37,834 nucleotides of DNA from Clostridia bacterium (lineage in GTDB: Bacteria > Bacillota > Clostridia > TANB77 > CAG-465): positions 68,615-106,448 of the forward strand of contig JAQUWH010000005.1 in NCBI GenBank assembly GCA_028692955.1, in the 5' to 3' direction. Both the position numbers and the translations under genes were made by a program. Shown here one piece after another: positions 29,338 to 35,711 of this stretch (positions are counted from its first letter, which is position 1; every line of letters begins with the position of its first letter). Below the pieces are notes generated by a model. It saw nothing but the letters and a program-made list of their open reading frames with translations, made no database searches and was not told where the DNA came from.

Positions 29338-29664
29338 TTACTCACTCCTAAAACATTCTAACAATAAACATATTCCATCTCGTATGCCATCTTTATAATA
29401 CAAGTCATTTAAAAGTGCATTTCTACAAGTACAAGTTTCTTCATATTCGTTTACTAAATCTTTTATTACATCTTGCTTATCACTAGGTACACACTCTTTG
29501 TTACTAGTTAAAAAATTATTATAATCTTGCTTAATCTCATCTGCATAATTATCATAATATTGTTTTTCTTTGTGACTCATATATGGTAAATTACCATCAA
29601 GAGCAGTAACTAACTTATCAAGCATATTACTTTTATTACTAATATCTATTGATATATTTCTCAT
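29338..29664 (-). CDS. Hypothetical 108-residue element protein
   Basis: Not recognised. The sequence is helical and acidic, with a Cys cluster (YEETCTCRNALLNDLYYKDGI) and a C-terminal helix (RDGICLLLECFRSE). LDKLVTALDGNLPYMSHKEKQYYDNYADEIKQDY has a helical-bundle look. Divergent from the XRE-like regulator across an 80-110 bp AT-rich gap, which may hold the operator for both. Co-directional and tightly packed with the 90-residue gene. Confidence 0.6.
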   Translation of the reverse strand: MRNISIDISNKSNMLDKLVTALDGNLPYMSHKEKQYYDNYADEIKQDYNNFLTSNKECVPSDKQDVIKDLVNEYEETCTCRNALLNDLYYKDGIRDGICLLLECFRSE

Positions 29665-29775
29665 AATCTACCCCCATTTTTTAGCATTATATATCATTTT
29701 ATATCGTTTGCCAACTAGTAATCGTTAATAAATAATATCATAGTAGTGTATAATATACTAAAAGGTGTGATAATA

Positions 29776-30015
29776 GTGAGATTGAGCGATGCAATGAAAA
29801 AAAGAGTTCTACAACTCTGTGATGAAAGAAATATAACCATCAATAAAATGTGTACTATTTGTGGTATTACACAATCTACATTAGGCTCATTTTATAATGC
29901 AGAAAATAGTGTCTTAAAAGTTAGAGTTATCTACAATATTTGTAATGGATTAGGTATTACTCTAAAAGATTTTTTTGATACTGATTTATTTATAGATTTA
30001 GATGAAGAAGATTAG
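29776..30015 (+). CDS. XRE-family (Cro/C1-type) regulator
   Basis: A 79-residue single-domain helix-turn-helix protein: MKKRVLQLCDERNITINKMCTICGITQSTLGSFYNAENSVLKVRVIYNICNGLGITLKDFFD matches the HTH_3/HTH_26 pattern, with recognition helix TQSTLGSFYNA. The frame opens at GTG 29746, but that segment contains a TATAAT (29749-29754) and no ribosome binding site; GTG 29776, eight bases after AAAGGTG, is the likely start. It probably controls the divergent small genes and/or the element's excision functions. Confidence 0.85.
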   Translation: MRLSDAMKKRVLQLCDERNITINKMCTICGITQSTLGSFYNAENSVLKVRVIYNICNGLGITLKDFFDTDLFIDLDEED

Positions 30016-30037
30016 CCAAAATTGACTAATCTTTTTT
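30009..30037 (+). terminator. Terminator of the XRE regulator gene
   Basis: AGATTAG/CTAATCT stem (ten-base loop) followed by TTTTTATC; the left arm includes the stop codon region. Confidence 0.75.
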
Positions 30038-30072
30038 ATCTAAATTTCCTTAAAGTTTTTTTATTATTTTAA

Positions 30073-30696
30073 CTAGAAAATAATATCAATATTATTTTTC
30101 TTCAACCAATTATTTATTATCTCCATATTTTGTTCAAAAGATTTTCTAAAATCTTCATAATCTTGATATTCAGTAACAGGAACTACTTTTCCATTTTTTT
30201 CTTTGGTATAGCTAAATTGAATAACCATATTTTCTTTTTCCATATCCGAATATTCAATAATATTCATACCACAATTTAAGATAAAATTGATACATTTTTT
30301 TATATCATCTGGCATCCAAATACTATTTAATAATTCTTTAAGCTTTACAGAAAAAGTTAAGTAGGTTTGATGGTCAAAATATACTTTGTATTTTTCCATT
30401 CCATAAATGCAAGGCATCTTTTCTTTCCCAAAGTTTATATAGCCTTTATAAAGTTTTCCATTGGCACTAGTAGGTATATTATTAGTTCCTACCATTAGCA
30501 TTGTTCTTTTTTTAAGAAAATTTAAAATATCAAATACAGAGTCAATTCTATTAGACTTCACCTTTCCTTTTATACCATATCTATCATATAAAGCAAACGC
30601 TATTATGGCAGTCAATATAGTGCATAAGCAGGAAATTACCGAAAAAATAAAATTCCAATTATCTATGCTTGTTAAAAAATTTATAATCTCTCTCAT
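30073..30696 (-). CDS. Hypothetical membrane-anchored protein of the element cargo
   Basis: Not recognised. The 207-residue product has one N-terminal hydrophobic segment (about residues 14-37: FIFSVISCLCTILTAIIAFAL) followed by a basic stretch and a soluble, probably cytoplasmic domain of about 160 residues (KLYKGYINFGKEKMPCIYGMEKYKVYFDHQTYLTFSVKL..., ending WLKKNNIDIIF). An upstream extension starts with TTG and overlaps the ribosome binding site; ATG 30696 follows GAGGTAAAT and is preferred. It comes 25 bp after the hydrolase gene and is the last gene of the three-gene cargo. Confidence 0.6.
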   Translation of the reverse strand: MREIINFLTSIDNWNFIFSVISCLCTILTAIIAFALYDRYGIKGKVKSNRIDSVFDILNFLKKRTMLMVGTNNIPTSANGKLYKGYINFGKEKMPCIYGMEKYKVYFDHQTYLTFSVKLKELLNSIWMPDDIKKCINFILNCGMNIIEYSDMEKENMVIQFSYTKEKNGKVVPVTEYQDYEDFRKSFEQNMEIINNWLKKNNIDIIF

Positions 30697-30721
30697 ATTT
30701 ACCTCATACAATTACTTTAAT

Positions 30722-31282
30722 TTATATTTTTTTATTAATAATTTCTAATACCTTTGGTATTTCAACAACATTGCTTTTCTTACCCATATGTCCTATGCCT
30801 TTAATTAGCATAGGAATACCATCAATGGCAACTGGGTATCTTTCTAATACATCAAATGGCACTATATGGTCATCATTGCTATATATACAATATTTCTTTT
30901 CTACTTGTTCTTTAAAGTTATTGATTTCTTGTTCAGATATTTCAAAATCCTTAACTGCATTGTATAAATCTTCTCTACCATCAATTTTATATACATCAGA
31001 AAAGCCTGCAAGACTAATATACAATTTAATATTTAATTGATTTTCGTGTAAATACTTAACAATTAATCTATTTCCTATCGAGTGTCCTATCACTATTAAC
31101 TCATCAGTTAACTCATCTTTGTAATTATCTAGTATATCTTTCCACAAATGATACCTTGCATTTTCTTGTACTGGAAATTCAGGTACTATAACTTGATACC
31201 CTTTATTTGTTAATTCATCTCTTAACCACTCAAATACTTTTGGTACTCCATTGTACCCATGTAATAATAAAACTTTACTCAT
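30722..31282 (-). CDS. RBBP9/YdeN-family serine hydrolase
   Basis: A 186-residue alpha/beta hydrolase. The oxyanion/N-terminal motif is LLLHGYNG (residues 5-12), the nucleophile elbow GHSIG (S68), the acid in YSNDDHIVP (D137 or D138), and the base H165 in KGIGHMGKKS, the usual RBBP9 triad. Size and order match the RBBP9/YdeN family, whose substrates are mostly unknown. It is the middle gene of a minus-strand cargo trio: DUF6076-like, hydrolase, membrane protein, with 15 and 25 bp gaps. Confidence 0.88.
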   Translation of the reverse strand: MSKVLLLHGYNGVPKVFEWLRDELTNKGYQVIVPEFPVQENARYHLWKDILDNYKDELTDELIVIGHSIGNRLIVKYLHENQLNIKLYISLAGFSDVYKIDGREDLYNAVKDFEISEQEINNFKEQVEKKYCIYSNDDHIVPFDVLERYPVAIDGIPMLIKGIGHMGKKSNVVEIPKVLEIINKKI

Positions 31283-31297
31283 AATAATCCTACCTTT

Positions 31298-32431
31298 CTA
31301 TTCTTCAAATATTCCTTTGTCTTTTACAGCAAGTAACCATTTTTTAAAATCTTCTTCTGTTTTAGTTTCATCTTTCATCTCTTGTCTAATTTCTTTAACC
31401 CTTTGCTTAAACCATTCAAATTCTTCCTTGTATTGTTGATTTTTAGGATTTCTTTGCATTCTTAAAAACTTTTGTTGATAAGCATTACGATATAACCTAT
31501 CTATGCTATTTTCATCTTGTAATTTCTTCTTTCTAAATAACTGTGAGCCAATTTGTCTACAAGTAAGTCCATCTTGATATACATTGTTGCAATAGATTTC
31601 ATCAGTTCTTTTTTGTGGTACAAAGTATTTACCACAGTTTTGGCATTTCTTAATAGGAAAGTCTTTCATAGCAATAAGTTCAACTAAAGAGATATACAAG
31701 ATACTAGCAAAGCTCGTACTAGATATGAAATATGGGGATTGTATTAGTTCCTTCTTTTTATCTTTTCTAGTAATACCTATTTGCTCATATATATACTTTT
31801 CTTTTGGTCCTGCTGGCGCTACTAATAGCCAGTTTGCATTTGTTTCAAAATCTAGTTCAAGTTTATCAGAATACTTTTCTATGGCATTTGTCATTCTACT
31901 AATTGATAGAGTATAGTATCTTTCATATGGTGTAAAATGTTCTATCTCTTTTAAATCATACAAGTTATACACATAATCAACAACTCTAATAAAATCACTC
32001 TTTACCTTTTCTATATCTTGAACATAATTGTCAAAGATATATTGTATTAACTCATCATATTCCTGTTTAGAATACATTTCTTTTAGTTCTATTTTCATAT
32101 TACACATATTAGTTAAAACATACAGTCCAAACATTTCTGCATATTCTTTTAATTCATCAATATTACCAAAGTCAGTATTTAAAAAATTAGTTAGATAAGT
32201 TCCAGCAACTTCAATACTGTACTTTCTTTCAGTTCTAACATAAAATAAATTATCATCATTAGTTACATATTGATTACATTTAGGAAATTTTTTTATCTCA
32301 TCTTTTGTATAAAACATATCAACTTTGTTTAAAACTATCTTATATTTTTTTACATACCTATGGTGAGTAATATACTCAAGTCGATTGTTTTTATCTACAT
32401 ATATACTGATTGGTAGTATTTCGTTATTCAT
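31298..32431 (-). CDS. DUF6076-like zinc-finger protein
   Basis: A 377-residue protein. A helical N-terminal two thirds (for example VDYVYNLYDLKEIEHFTPYERYYTLSISRM) is followed by a zinc-binding knuckle, KKCQNCGKYFVPQKRTDEIYCNN...TCRQIG, with Cys at 263, 266, 281 and 291, then a basic helical tail with KFLRMQRNPKNQQYKEEFEWFKQRV. This CGK-type zinc ribbon followed by CRQIG occurs in uncharacterised DUF6076-like proteins of Firmicutes mobile elements; some related proteins are thought to bind nucleic acids. It has the longest upstream gap (220 bp) and leads the cargo unit. Function unknown. Confidence 0.65.
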   Translation of the reverse strand: MNNEILPISIYVDKNNRLEYITHHRYVKKYKIVLNKVDMFYTKDEIKKFPKCNQYVTNDDNLFYVRTERKYSIEVAGTYLTNFLNTDFGNIDELKEYAEMFGLYVLTNMCNMKIELKEMYSKQEYDELIQYIFDNYVQDIEKVKSDFIRVVDYVYNLYDLKEIEHFTPYERYYTLSISRMTNAIEKYSDKLELDFETNANWLLVAPAGPKEKYIYEQIGITRKDKKKELIQSPYFISSTSFASILYISLVELIAMKDFPIKKCQNCGKYFVPQKRTDEIYCNNVYQDGLTCRQIGSQLFRKKKLQDENSIDRLYRNAYQQKFLRMQRNPKNQQYKEEFEWFKQRVKEIRQEMKDETKTEEDFKKWLLAVKDKGIFEE

Positions 32432-32510
32432 CTACATCATCCTTTTTTAAACTTATTTATTCTCTTTTAAAATAACATGTTAGTATTTTATAAAATTATA
32501 ACATATACTA

Positions 32511-32539
32511 TTGACATTTGCAAGTGGTTTATGTATAAT
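32511..32539 (+). promoter_or_regulatory. Consensus SigA promoter for the HTH-xis-int operon
   Basis: TTGACA (32511-32516), 17-bp spacer, TATAAT (32534-32539). The predicted leader of about 105 bases contains the inverted repeat ACAATGTA/TACATTGT (32570-32600) and a GTAATA/TATTAC repeat, candidate operators or attenuator elements. Confidence 0.8.
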
Positions 32540-32650
32540 ATTGTTAGTAATATATAATATTATTACAATGTATTATCCAGTAAATAGTACATTGTTTCAC
32601 TATATTCATTATTTGATAACAAATAGTTAACTAAAAGAAAGGGGGATTAA

Positions 32651-33100
32651 ATGAGTAAAAAAATTATGATTCTTGATATGTTCTATAACAATCATTTAAA
32701 GCAAATTGAAATTGCAAAAGAATTAAATGTATCAAAAGCATATGTAACAAAGATAATTAAATGTGATAGTAGATATACTACTGAAAAAAATACTAGAAAA
32801 GAAGATAATGTATTTAACAGAAGATTATATTTATATAACTATTTAAAAGATTACAGAGCAAAGAAAAAAGAAGATAAACAACTTGATGAATTTGTAAAAA
32901 AACAACATGAACAAGCAAGTTATGAATTATCTGCAAAACCACATATTTCAAAAACTAGTTTAAGGAAATCTTGTGGTAGTATTTATGACTATAACAGTAA
33001 AACAAATAGTTTCCATGTTAAGAAAAATATATGTGTGTCTTTTGATATGCCTAGAACTATCAATATGAATAAGAAAATTTTAATAAGAGAAAAGGGGTGA
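32651..33100 (+). CDS. HTH DNA-binding protein of the element
   Basis: A 149-residue protein whose first 40 residues form a sigma-70 region-4-like or resolvase-like helix-turn-helix: MILDMFYNNHLKQIEIAKELNVSKAYVTKIIKCDSRY. The rest is basic and helical (YLYNYLKDYRAKKKEDKQLDEFVKKQHEQ), ending in a predicted beta-rich stretch. ATG 32651 follows GAAAGGGGGATTAA. It is the first gene after the strong promoter and precedes the Xis-like gene by six bases, so it probably regulates excision or integrase expression. Confidence 0.75.
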   Translation: MSKKIMILDMFYNNHLKQIEIAKELNVSKAYVTKIIKCDSRYTTEKNTRKEDNVFNRRLYLYNYLKDYRAKKKEDKQLDEFVKKQHEQASYELSAKPHISKTSLRKSCGSIYDYNSKTNSFHVKKNICVSFDMPRTINMNKKILIREKG

Positions 33101-33106
33101 TAACTT

Positions 33107-33316
33107 ATGAGAAATATTGAAAATATATATAATGTCATGTTTCATGATTATCCTGATATTGTTAATCTAAAACAAATGATGGAAATGTTAGGTGGTATAA
33201 GTTCTACACTAGCATACAAGATACTAAAGTCAAATACAGTAGGAAGTATTAAGGTAGGTAGAGAGTATAAAATACCAAAGGTAAATATTATTTCATATAT
33301 CATAGCAAATAATTGA
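33107..33316 (+). CDS. Excisionase-like small HTH protein (MerR/HTH_17 type)
   Basis: A 69-residue winged-helix protein: IVNLKQMMEMLGGISSTLAYKILKSNTVGSIKVGREYKIPKVNIISYI has the LxxxxEMLG-S---AY-LI--G-I---KVGR-YRI pattern of HTH_17 excisionases. Starts at ATG 33107 with AAAAGGGGTGATAACTT. Directly before the integrase gene, where Xis proteins of tyrosine-integrase elements usually sit. A 15-bp perfect inverted repeat begins over its stop codon. Confidence 0.8.
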   Translation: MRNIENIYNVMFHDYPDIVNLKQMMEMLGGISSTLAYKILKSNTVGSIKVGREYKIPKVNIISYIIANN

Positions 33317-33338
33317 ATAGTTGATTTGCTATGATATA
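33296..33338. promoter_or_regulatory. 15-bp perfect inverted repeat between the xis-like gene and the integrase gene
   Basis: TATATCATAGCAAAT (33296-33310) and ATTTGCTATGATATA (33324-33338) with a 13-base loop spanning the xis stop. It may be a partial terminator that lowers integrase expression or an operator; no T tract of note follows. Confidence 0.6.
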
Positions 33339-33393
33339 ATTCTATCTATCAATGGTAAATTAAATTTAAACTGTTATTTGAGAAAGGAGTAAA

Positions 33394-34602
33394 ATGTTAA
33401 CAGGTAGTTTACAAGTAAAAAAAGGAATTTATTATGCAGTAATTAATCTGTATGATGAATTTGGAAAGAGAAAACCTAAATGGATCTCTACAAAACTAAA
33501 AGAAAAAGGAAATAAGCAACATGCTAAAAGAAAGTTACAAGAGATTATAGCTGAATTAGAAAACAAAAACCTTAACCCAAAACCAAGTGATGATATCTTT
33601 GAACGATATAACAATATGTTATTTTGTGATTATATGAAAGAGTGGCTAGAAAGTATAAAAAATAGTATTGCTAAAACAACATACATCGGTTATAGTCAAG
33701 TCGTAAATGGTAAGTTGTACTCCTATTTCAAAGAAAAGAAAATAAAGTTGATAGAATTAAAACCTATCCATATTATGAACTTTTATGAGTATCTTGCAGA
33801 ACAAGGATTAGGCAATAATACTATTAGACATTATAATGCAAATATTAGTAAAGCATTAAAGAGAGCCGTTATAAAAGAGATTATACCAAGTAGCCCTATT
33901 GATAAGATGGAAAGTATTAAAGAAGAACAATATATTGGAGATTTCTATTCAATAGAAGAACTTGAAAATCTAATGTCAATACTTAATGGTACCTTTATAG
34001 AATTACCTATTTTGATTACTAGTTATTATGGACTGAGAAGAAGTGAAGCTGTTGGTATTAAATGGAGTGCTATTGATTTTAAAGAAAAGACAATTACAAT
34101 TAAGCATACAGTAGGTTATGGAAAAGTTGATGGTGTTACAGGATTTATCTTTGAAGATAAAACAAAGAATGAATCTAGTTATAGAACATTGCCACTTATT
34201 CCTATTGTTGAAGAATTATTATTAAAGCATAAAGATAAACAAAATAAAGATAAAAGATTCTGTGGTAATACTTACGATACTAAGTATAAAGATTATATTT
34301 GTAGAAATGATGTAGGCGAGCTTATTAAGCCAGGTTACATTACTCAAAAATTTGCAGAGATTTTACAAAAAAATAATTTAAGACATATTAGATTTCATGA
34401 TTTAAGACATAGCTGTGCTACTTTACTTAAAAGAAATGGTGTTAAACTAGAAGATATACAACAGTGGCTAGGACATTCTAGTTATCAAACAACATTAAGG
34501 TATGCCCATTTAGATGATGAGCAAAAGAGAGAATCAGCAAATGTTATTACTGTTGTATTTGCAAAAGAGCAAAAAAAAGAACAAATTATTTTAGCCGAAT
34601 AA
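33394..34602 (+). CDS. Tyrosine site-specific integrase of the element
   Basis: A 402-residue phage/ICE-type integrase. The N-terminal arm-binding domain (1-60: GSLQVKKGIYYAVINLYDEFGKRKPKWIST, AP2-like) is followed by a SAM-like core-binding domain (about 75-170) and a catalytic domain from 185. Catalytic residues are all present: R215 (YYGLRRSEA), K256 region (FEDKTKN), H335-x-x-R338 (FHDLRHSCAT), H361 (LGHSS) and nucleophile Y370 (TTLRYAHL). ATG 33394 follows AGAAAGGAGTAAA. Located at the right end, about 60 bp from the element's tRNA-Leu gene, it would recombine the GATTTTAAGT cores in the anticodon loop. Confidence 0.95.
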   Translation: MLTGSLQVKKGIYYAVINLYDEFGKRKPKWISTKLKEKGNKQHAKRKLQEIIAELENKNLNPKPSDDIFERYNNMLFCDYMKEWLESIKNSIAKTTYIGYSQVVNGKLYSYFKEKKIKLIELKPIHIMNFYEYLAEQGLGNNTIRHYNANISKALKRAVIKEIIPSSPIDKMESIKEEQYIGDFYSIEELENLMSILNGTFIELPILITSYYGLRRSEAVGIKWSAIDFKEKTITIKHTVGYGKVDGVTGFIFEDKTKNESSYRTLPLIPIVEELLLKHKDKQNKDKRFCGNTYDTKYKDYICRNDVGELIKPGYITQKFAEILQKNNLRHIRFHDLRHSCATLLKRNGVKLEDIQQWLGHSSYQTTLRYAHLDDEQKRESANVITVVFAKEQKKEQIILAE

Positions 34603-34646
34603 CTTGTTTTTTGATAAAGTGTTAGAACTTTATTTATATATTTATG

Positions 34647-34780
34647 TAACATATGTCATTCCTTTGGTGGGAATGACCGGAATCGAACCGGTACGACTTT
34701 TAAGGGTCGCAGGATTTTAAGTCCTGTGCGTCTGCCAGTTCCGCCACACTCCCATAAGTATTTTGGAATGACATATGTTA
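34647..34780. repeat. 16-bp perfect inverted repeat bracketing the complete tRNA-Leu
   Basis: TAACATATGTCATTCC (34647-34662) and GGAATGACATATGTTA (34765-34780) flank the tRNA at 2 and 11 bases. In the precursor RNA the leader and trailer can pair, extending the acceptor stem into a long helix; on DNA it could bound a tRNA cassette or bind a recombinase. Confidence 0.8.
34665..34753 (-). tRNA. tRNA-Leu(UAA), complete copy inside the element
   Basis: Cloverleaf: acceptor GGGAGTG/CATTCCC, anticodon stem CAGGA/TCCTG with loop CTTAAAA (anticodon TAA at 34719-34717), a long class-II variable arm (CGAC/GTCG), T arm with GGTTCGATTCC, A73 and an encoded CCA (34667-34665). Length is 89 nt with CCA. 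Its variable arm differs by a compensatory pair from the orphaned chromosomal 3' half. No strong promoter lies directly before it, but the consensus promoter of the old chromosomal gene lies upstream at 34988-34960 and can read through. Confidence 0.95.
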
Positions 34781-34902
34781 TATACTAATTTATTTATTTG
34801 TTAGAACTTTTGATAGAACTAACAAGAATTTTTATTTTTTAAAGATTGCCAATGTAAGTTGTAGCAACGTTTCTGACATTTTGAACTCTAATCTACGTTA
34901 AA

Positions 34903-34943
34903 GATTTTAAGTCCTGTGCGTCTGCCAGTTCCGCCACACTCCC
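34903..34943 (-). pseudogene. Orphaned 5' half of the chromosomal tRNA-Leu(UAA) gene (attR)
   Basis: Reads from G1 (34943) through the D arm and anticodon stem into the loop, ending at the core GATTTTAAGT. It is identical over about 43 bp to the 5' half of the complete tRNA at 34713-34755. Past the core the sequence becomes element DNA (CTACGTTAAA on the plus strand), so the tRNA cannot be completed. Confidence 0.9.
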
Positions 34944-34959
34944 ATATATAACAATAGTA

Positions 34960-34988
34960 ATTATAACAAATATAATCACTATTGTCAA
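34960..34988 (-). promoter_or_regulatory. Consensus SigA promoter of the original tRNA-Leu gene
   Basis: TTGACA (34988-34983), 17-bp spacer, TATAAT (34965-34960) on the minus strand; the start would be about ten bases before tRNA G1 at 34943. It now transcribes the orphan 5' half and then the element's complete tRNA 190 bp further. The same DNA also forms an imperfect 14-bp hairpin (34951-34985). Confidence 0.85.
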
Positions 34989-35015
34989 TAATTATATACA
35001 ATATTTTTTATTTTA

Positions 35016-35699
35016 CTACTTTATCTTAAATTGATATGTCTCATCCAAAGTAAATAAAATAGTATCTTCCAACACATTATTTGGAATCTCAAATGCGATA
35101 GTTCCAGTAGTTACTTTACCAGGTTCAATTTCATGTTGAATTAATGTGGTATTACTATATATTCTGTTATAATCTGTTTCATATGGATTACCTTTGTTAT
35201 CAATTAATCGGATGGATAGTCCGTATAAATAAGCATCATGATATGATATGTTTTTTATATGAACTTTAAAACTAACATATCGATATCCTTCTTTTGCTTT
35301 TACCACATTTTCATTATTGCTATCAAGATTATTCTTTTCAATCTTTACTACAAGATCCTCTAAATTAGCATCTTCTCCTAATTGGTATTTTGGTATAAAG
35401 TTGTCTCTTTCATACTCATCTTCTATAACATAACTACTATGTTTCTCTAAATAGTCAAATTCGCCTATACAAAAAACAATTACTCCTAACCAAACAATGG
35501 CTATTGCCATAGAAATACTAGAAACAATCACTCCGGCAATCTGTATTCCCTTTGAATTATTTTGGATTACTTTTTTACTTAATGCAACAATTCCAAATAC
35601 AAAAGAAATAATAGCAGGAATTAATGCAATTGCTCCTACAGCAGGTATGATAGCAATGAAAAATGAAAAGATACCTAATATCAAAGACGCTATAGCCAT
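35016..35699 (-). CDS. Membrane protein with DUF4190-like helices and a DUF4352-like domain
   Basis: A 227-residue protein. Two hydrophobic helices at about 1-42 (MAIASLILGIFSFFIAIIPAVGAIALIPAIISFVFG, typical DUF4190) and 50-82 are followed by an extracytoplasmic immunoglobulin-like domain resembling DUF4352: GYRYVSFKVHIKNISYHDAYLYG, IRLIDNKGNPYETD and PGKVTTGTIAFEIPNN. Such proteins are surface-exposed with unknown role. ATG 35699 follows AAGGAGGTTTTCAT. It is 12 bp after secF on the same strand and may be read as the last gene of the secDF operon. Confidence 0.78.
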   Translation of the reverse strand: MAIASLILGIFSFFIAIIPAVGAIALIPAIISFVFGIVALSKKVIQNNSKGIQIAGVIVSSISMAIAIVWLGVIVFCIGEFDYLEKHSSYVIEDEYERDNFIPKYQLGEDANLEDLVVKIEKNNLDSNNENVVKAKEGYRYVSFKVHIKNISYHDAYLYGLSIRLIDNKGNPYETDYNRIYSNTTLIQHEIEPGKVTTGTIAFEIPNNVLEDTILFTLDETYQFKIK

Positions 35700-35711
35700 A
35701 TGAAAACCTCC

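Larger units (their letters stand above)
25951..34912 (+). mobile_element. Integrative mobilizable element of about 9 kb in the anticodon loop of tRNA-Leu(UAA)
   Basis: The element is bounded by the 10-bp direct repeat GATTTTAAGT (25951-25960 and 34903-34912), the anticodon loop region of tRNA-Leu. Joining the ends recreates an attP-like site in which ACGTTAAA and TTTAAACGT flank the core as an imperfect inverted repeat. Inside are a RepA_N-type initiator, oriT plus MobV relaxase, small and cargo genes, an HTH protein, a Xis-like protein and a tyrosine integrase near the right end. No conjugation (type IV secretion) genes are present, so transfer must use a helper. A complete tRNA-Leu(UAA) sits at the right end and replaces the split host gene. 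A third copy of the core lies inside that tRNA. Confidence 0.88.

Noticed and set aside
29746-29775. GTG 29746 as start of the XRE regulator
   Set aside because: The stretch contains a TATAAT box and lacks a ribosome binding site; GTG 29776 is properly spaced from AAAGGTG.
34665-34943. Two stacked elements (a 190-bp remnant plus the main one) instead of one element carrying a whole tRNA
   Set aside because: Not excluded, but the reconstructed attP from the two outer cores shows flanking inverted repeats, which fits a single element better; the alternative needs a remnant supplying a 5' half without its own strong promoter.
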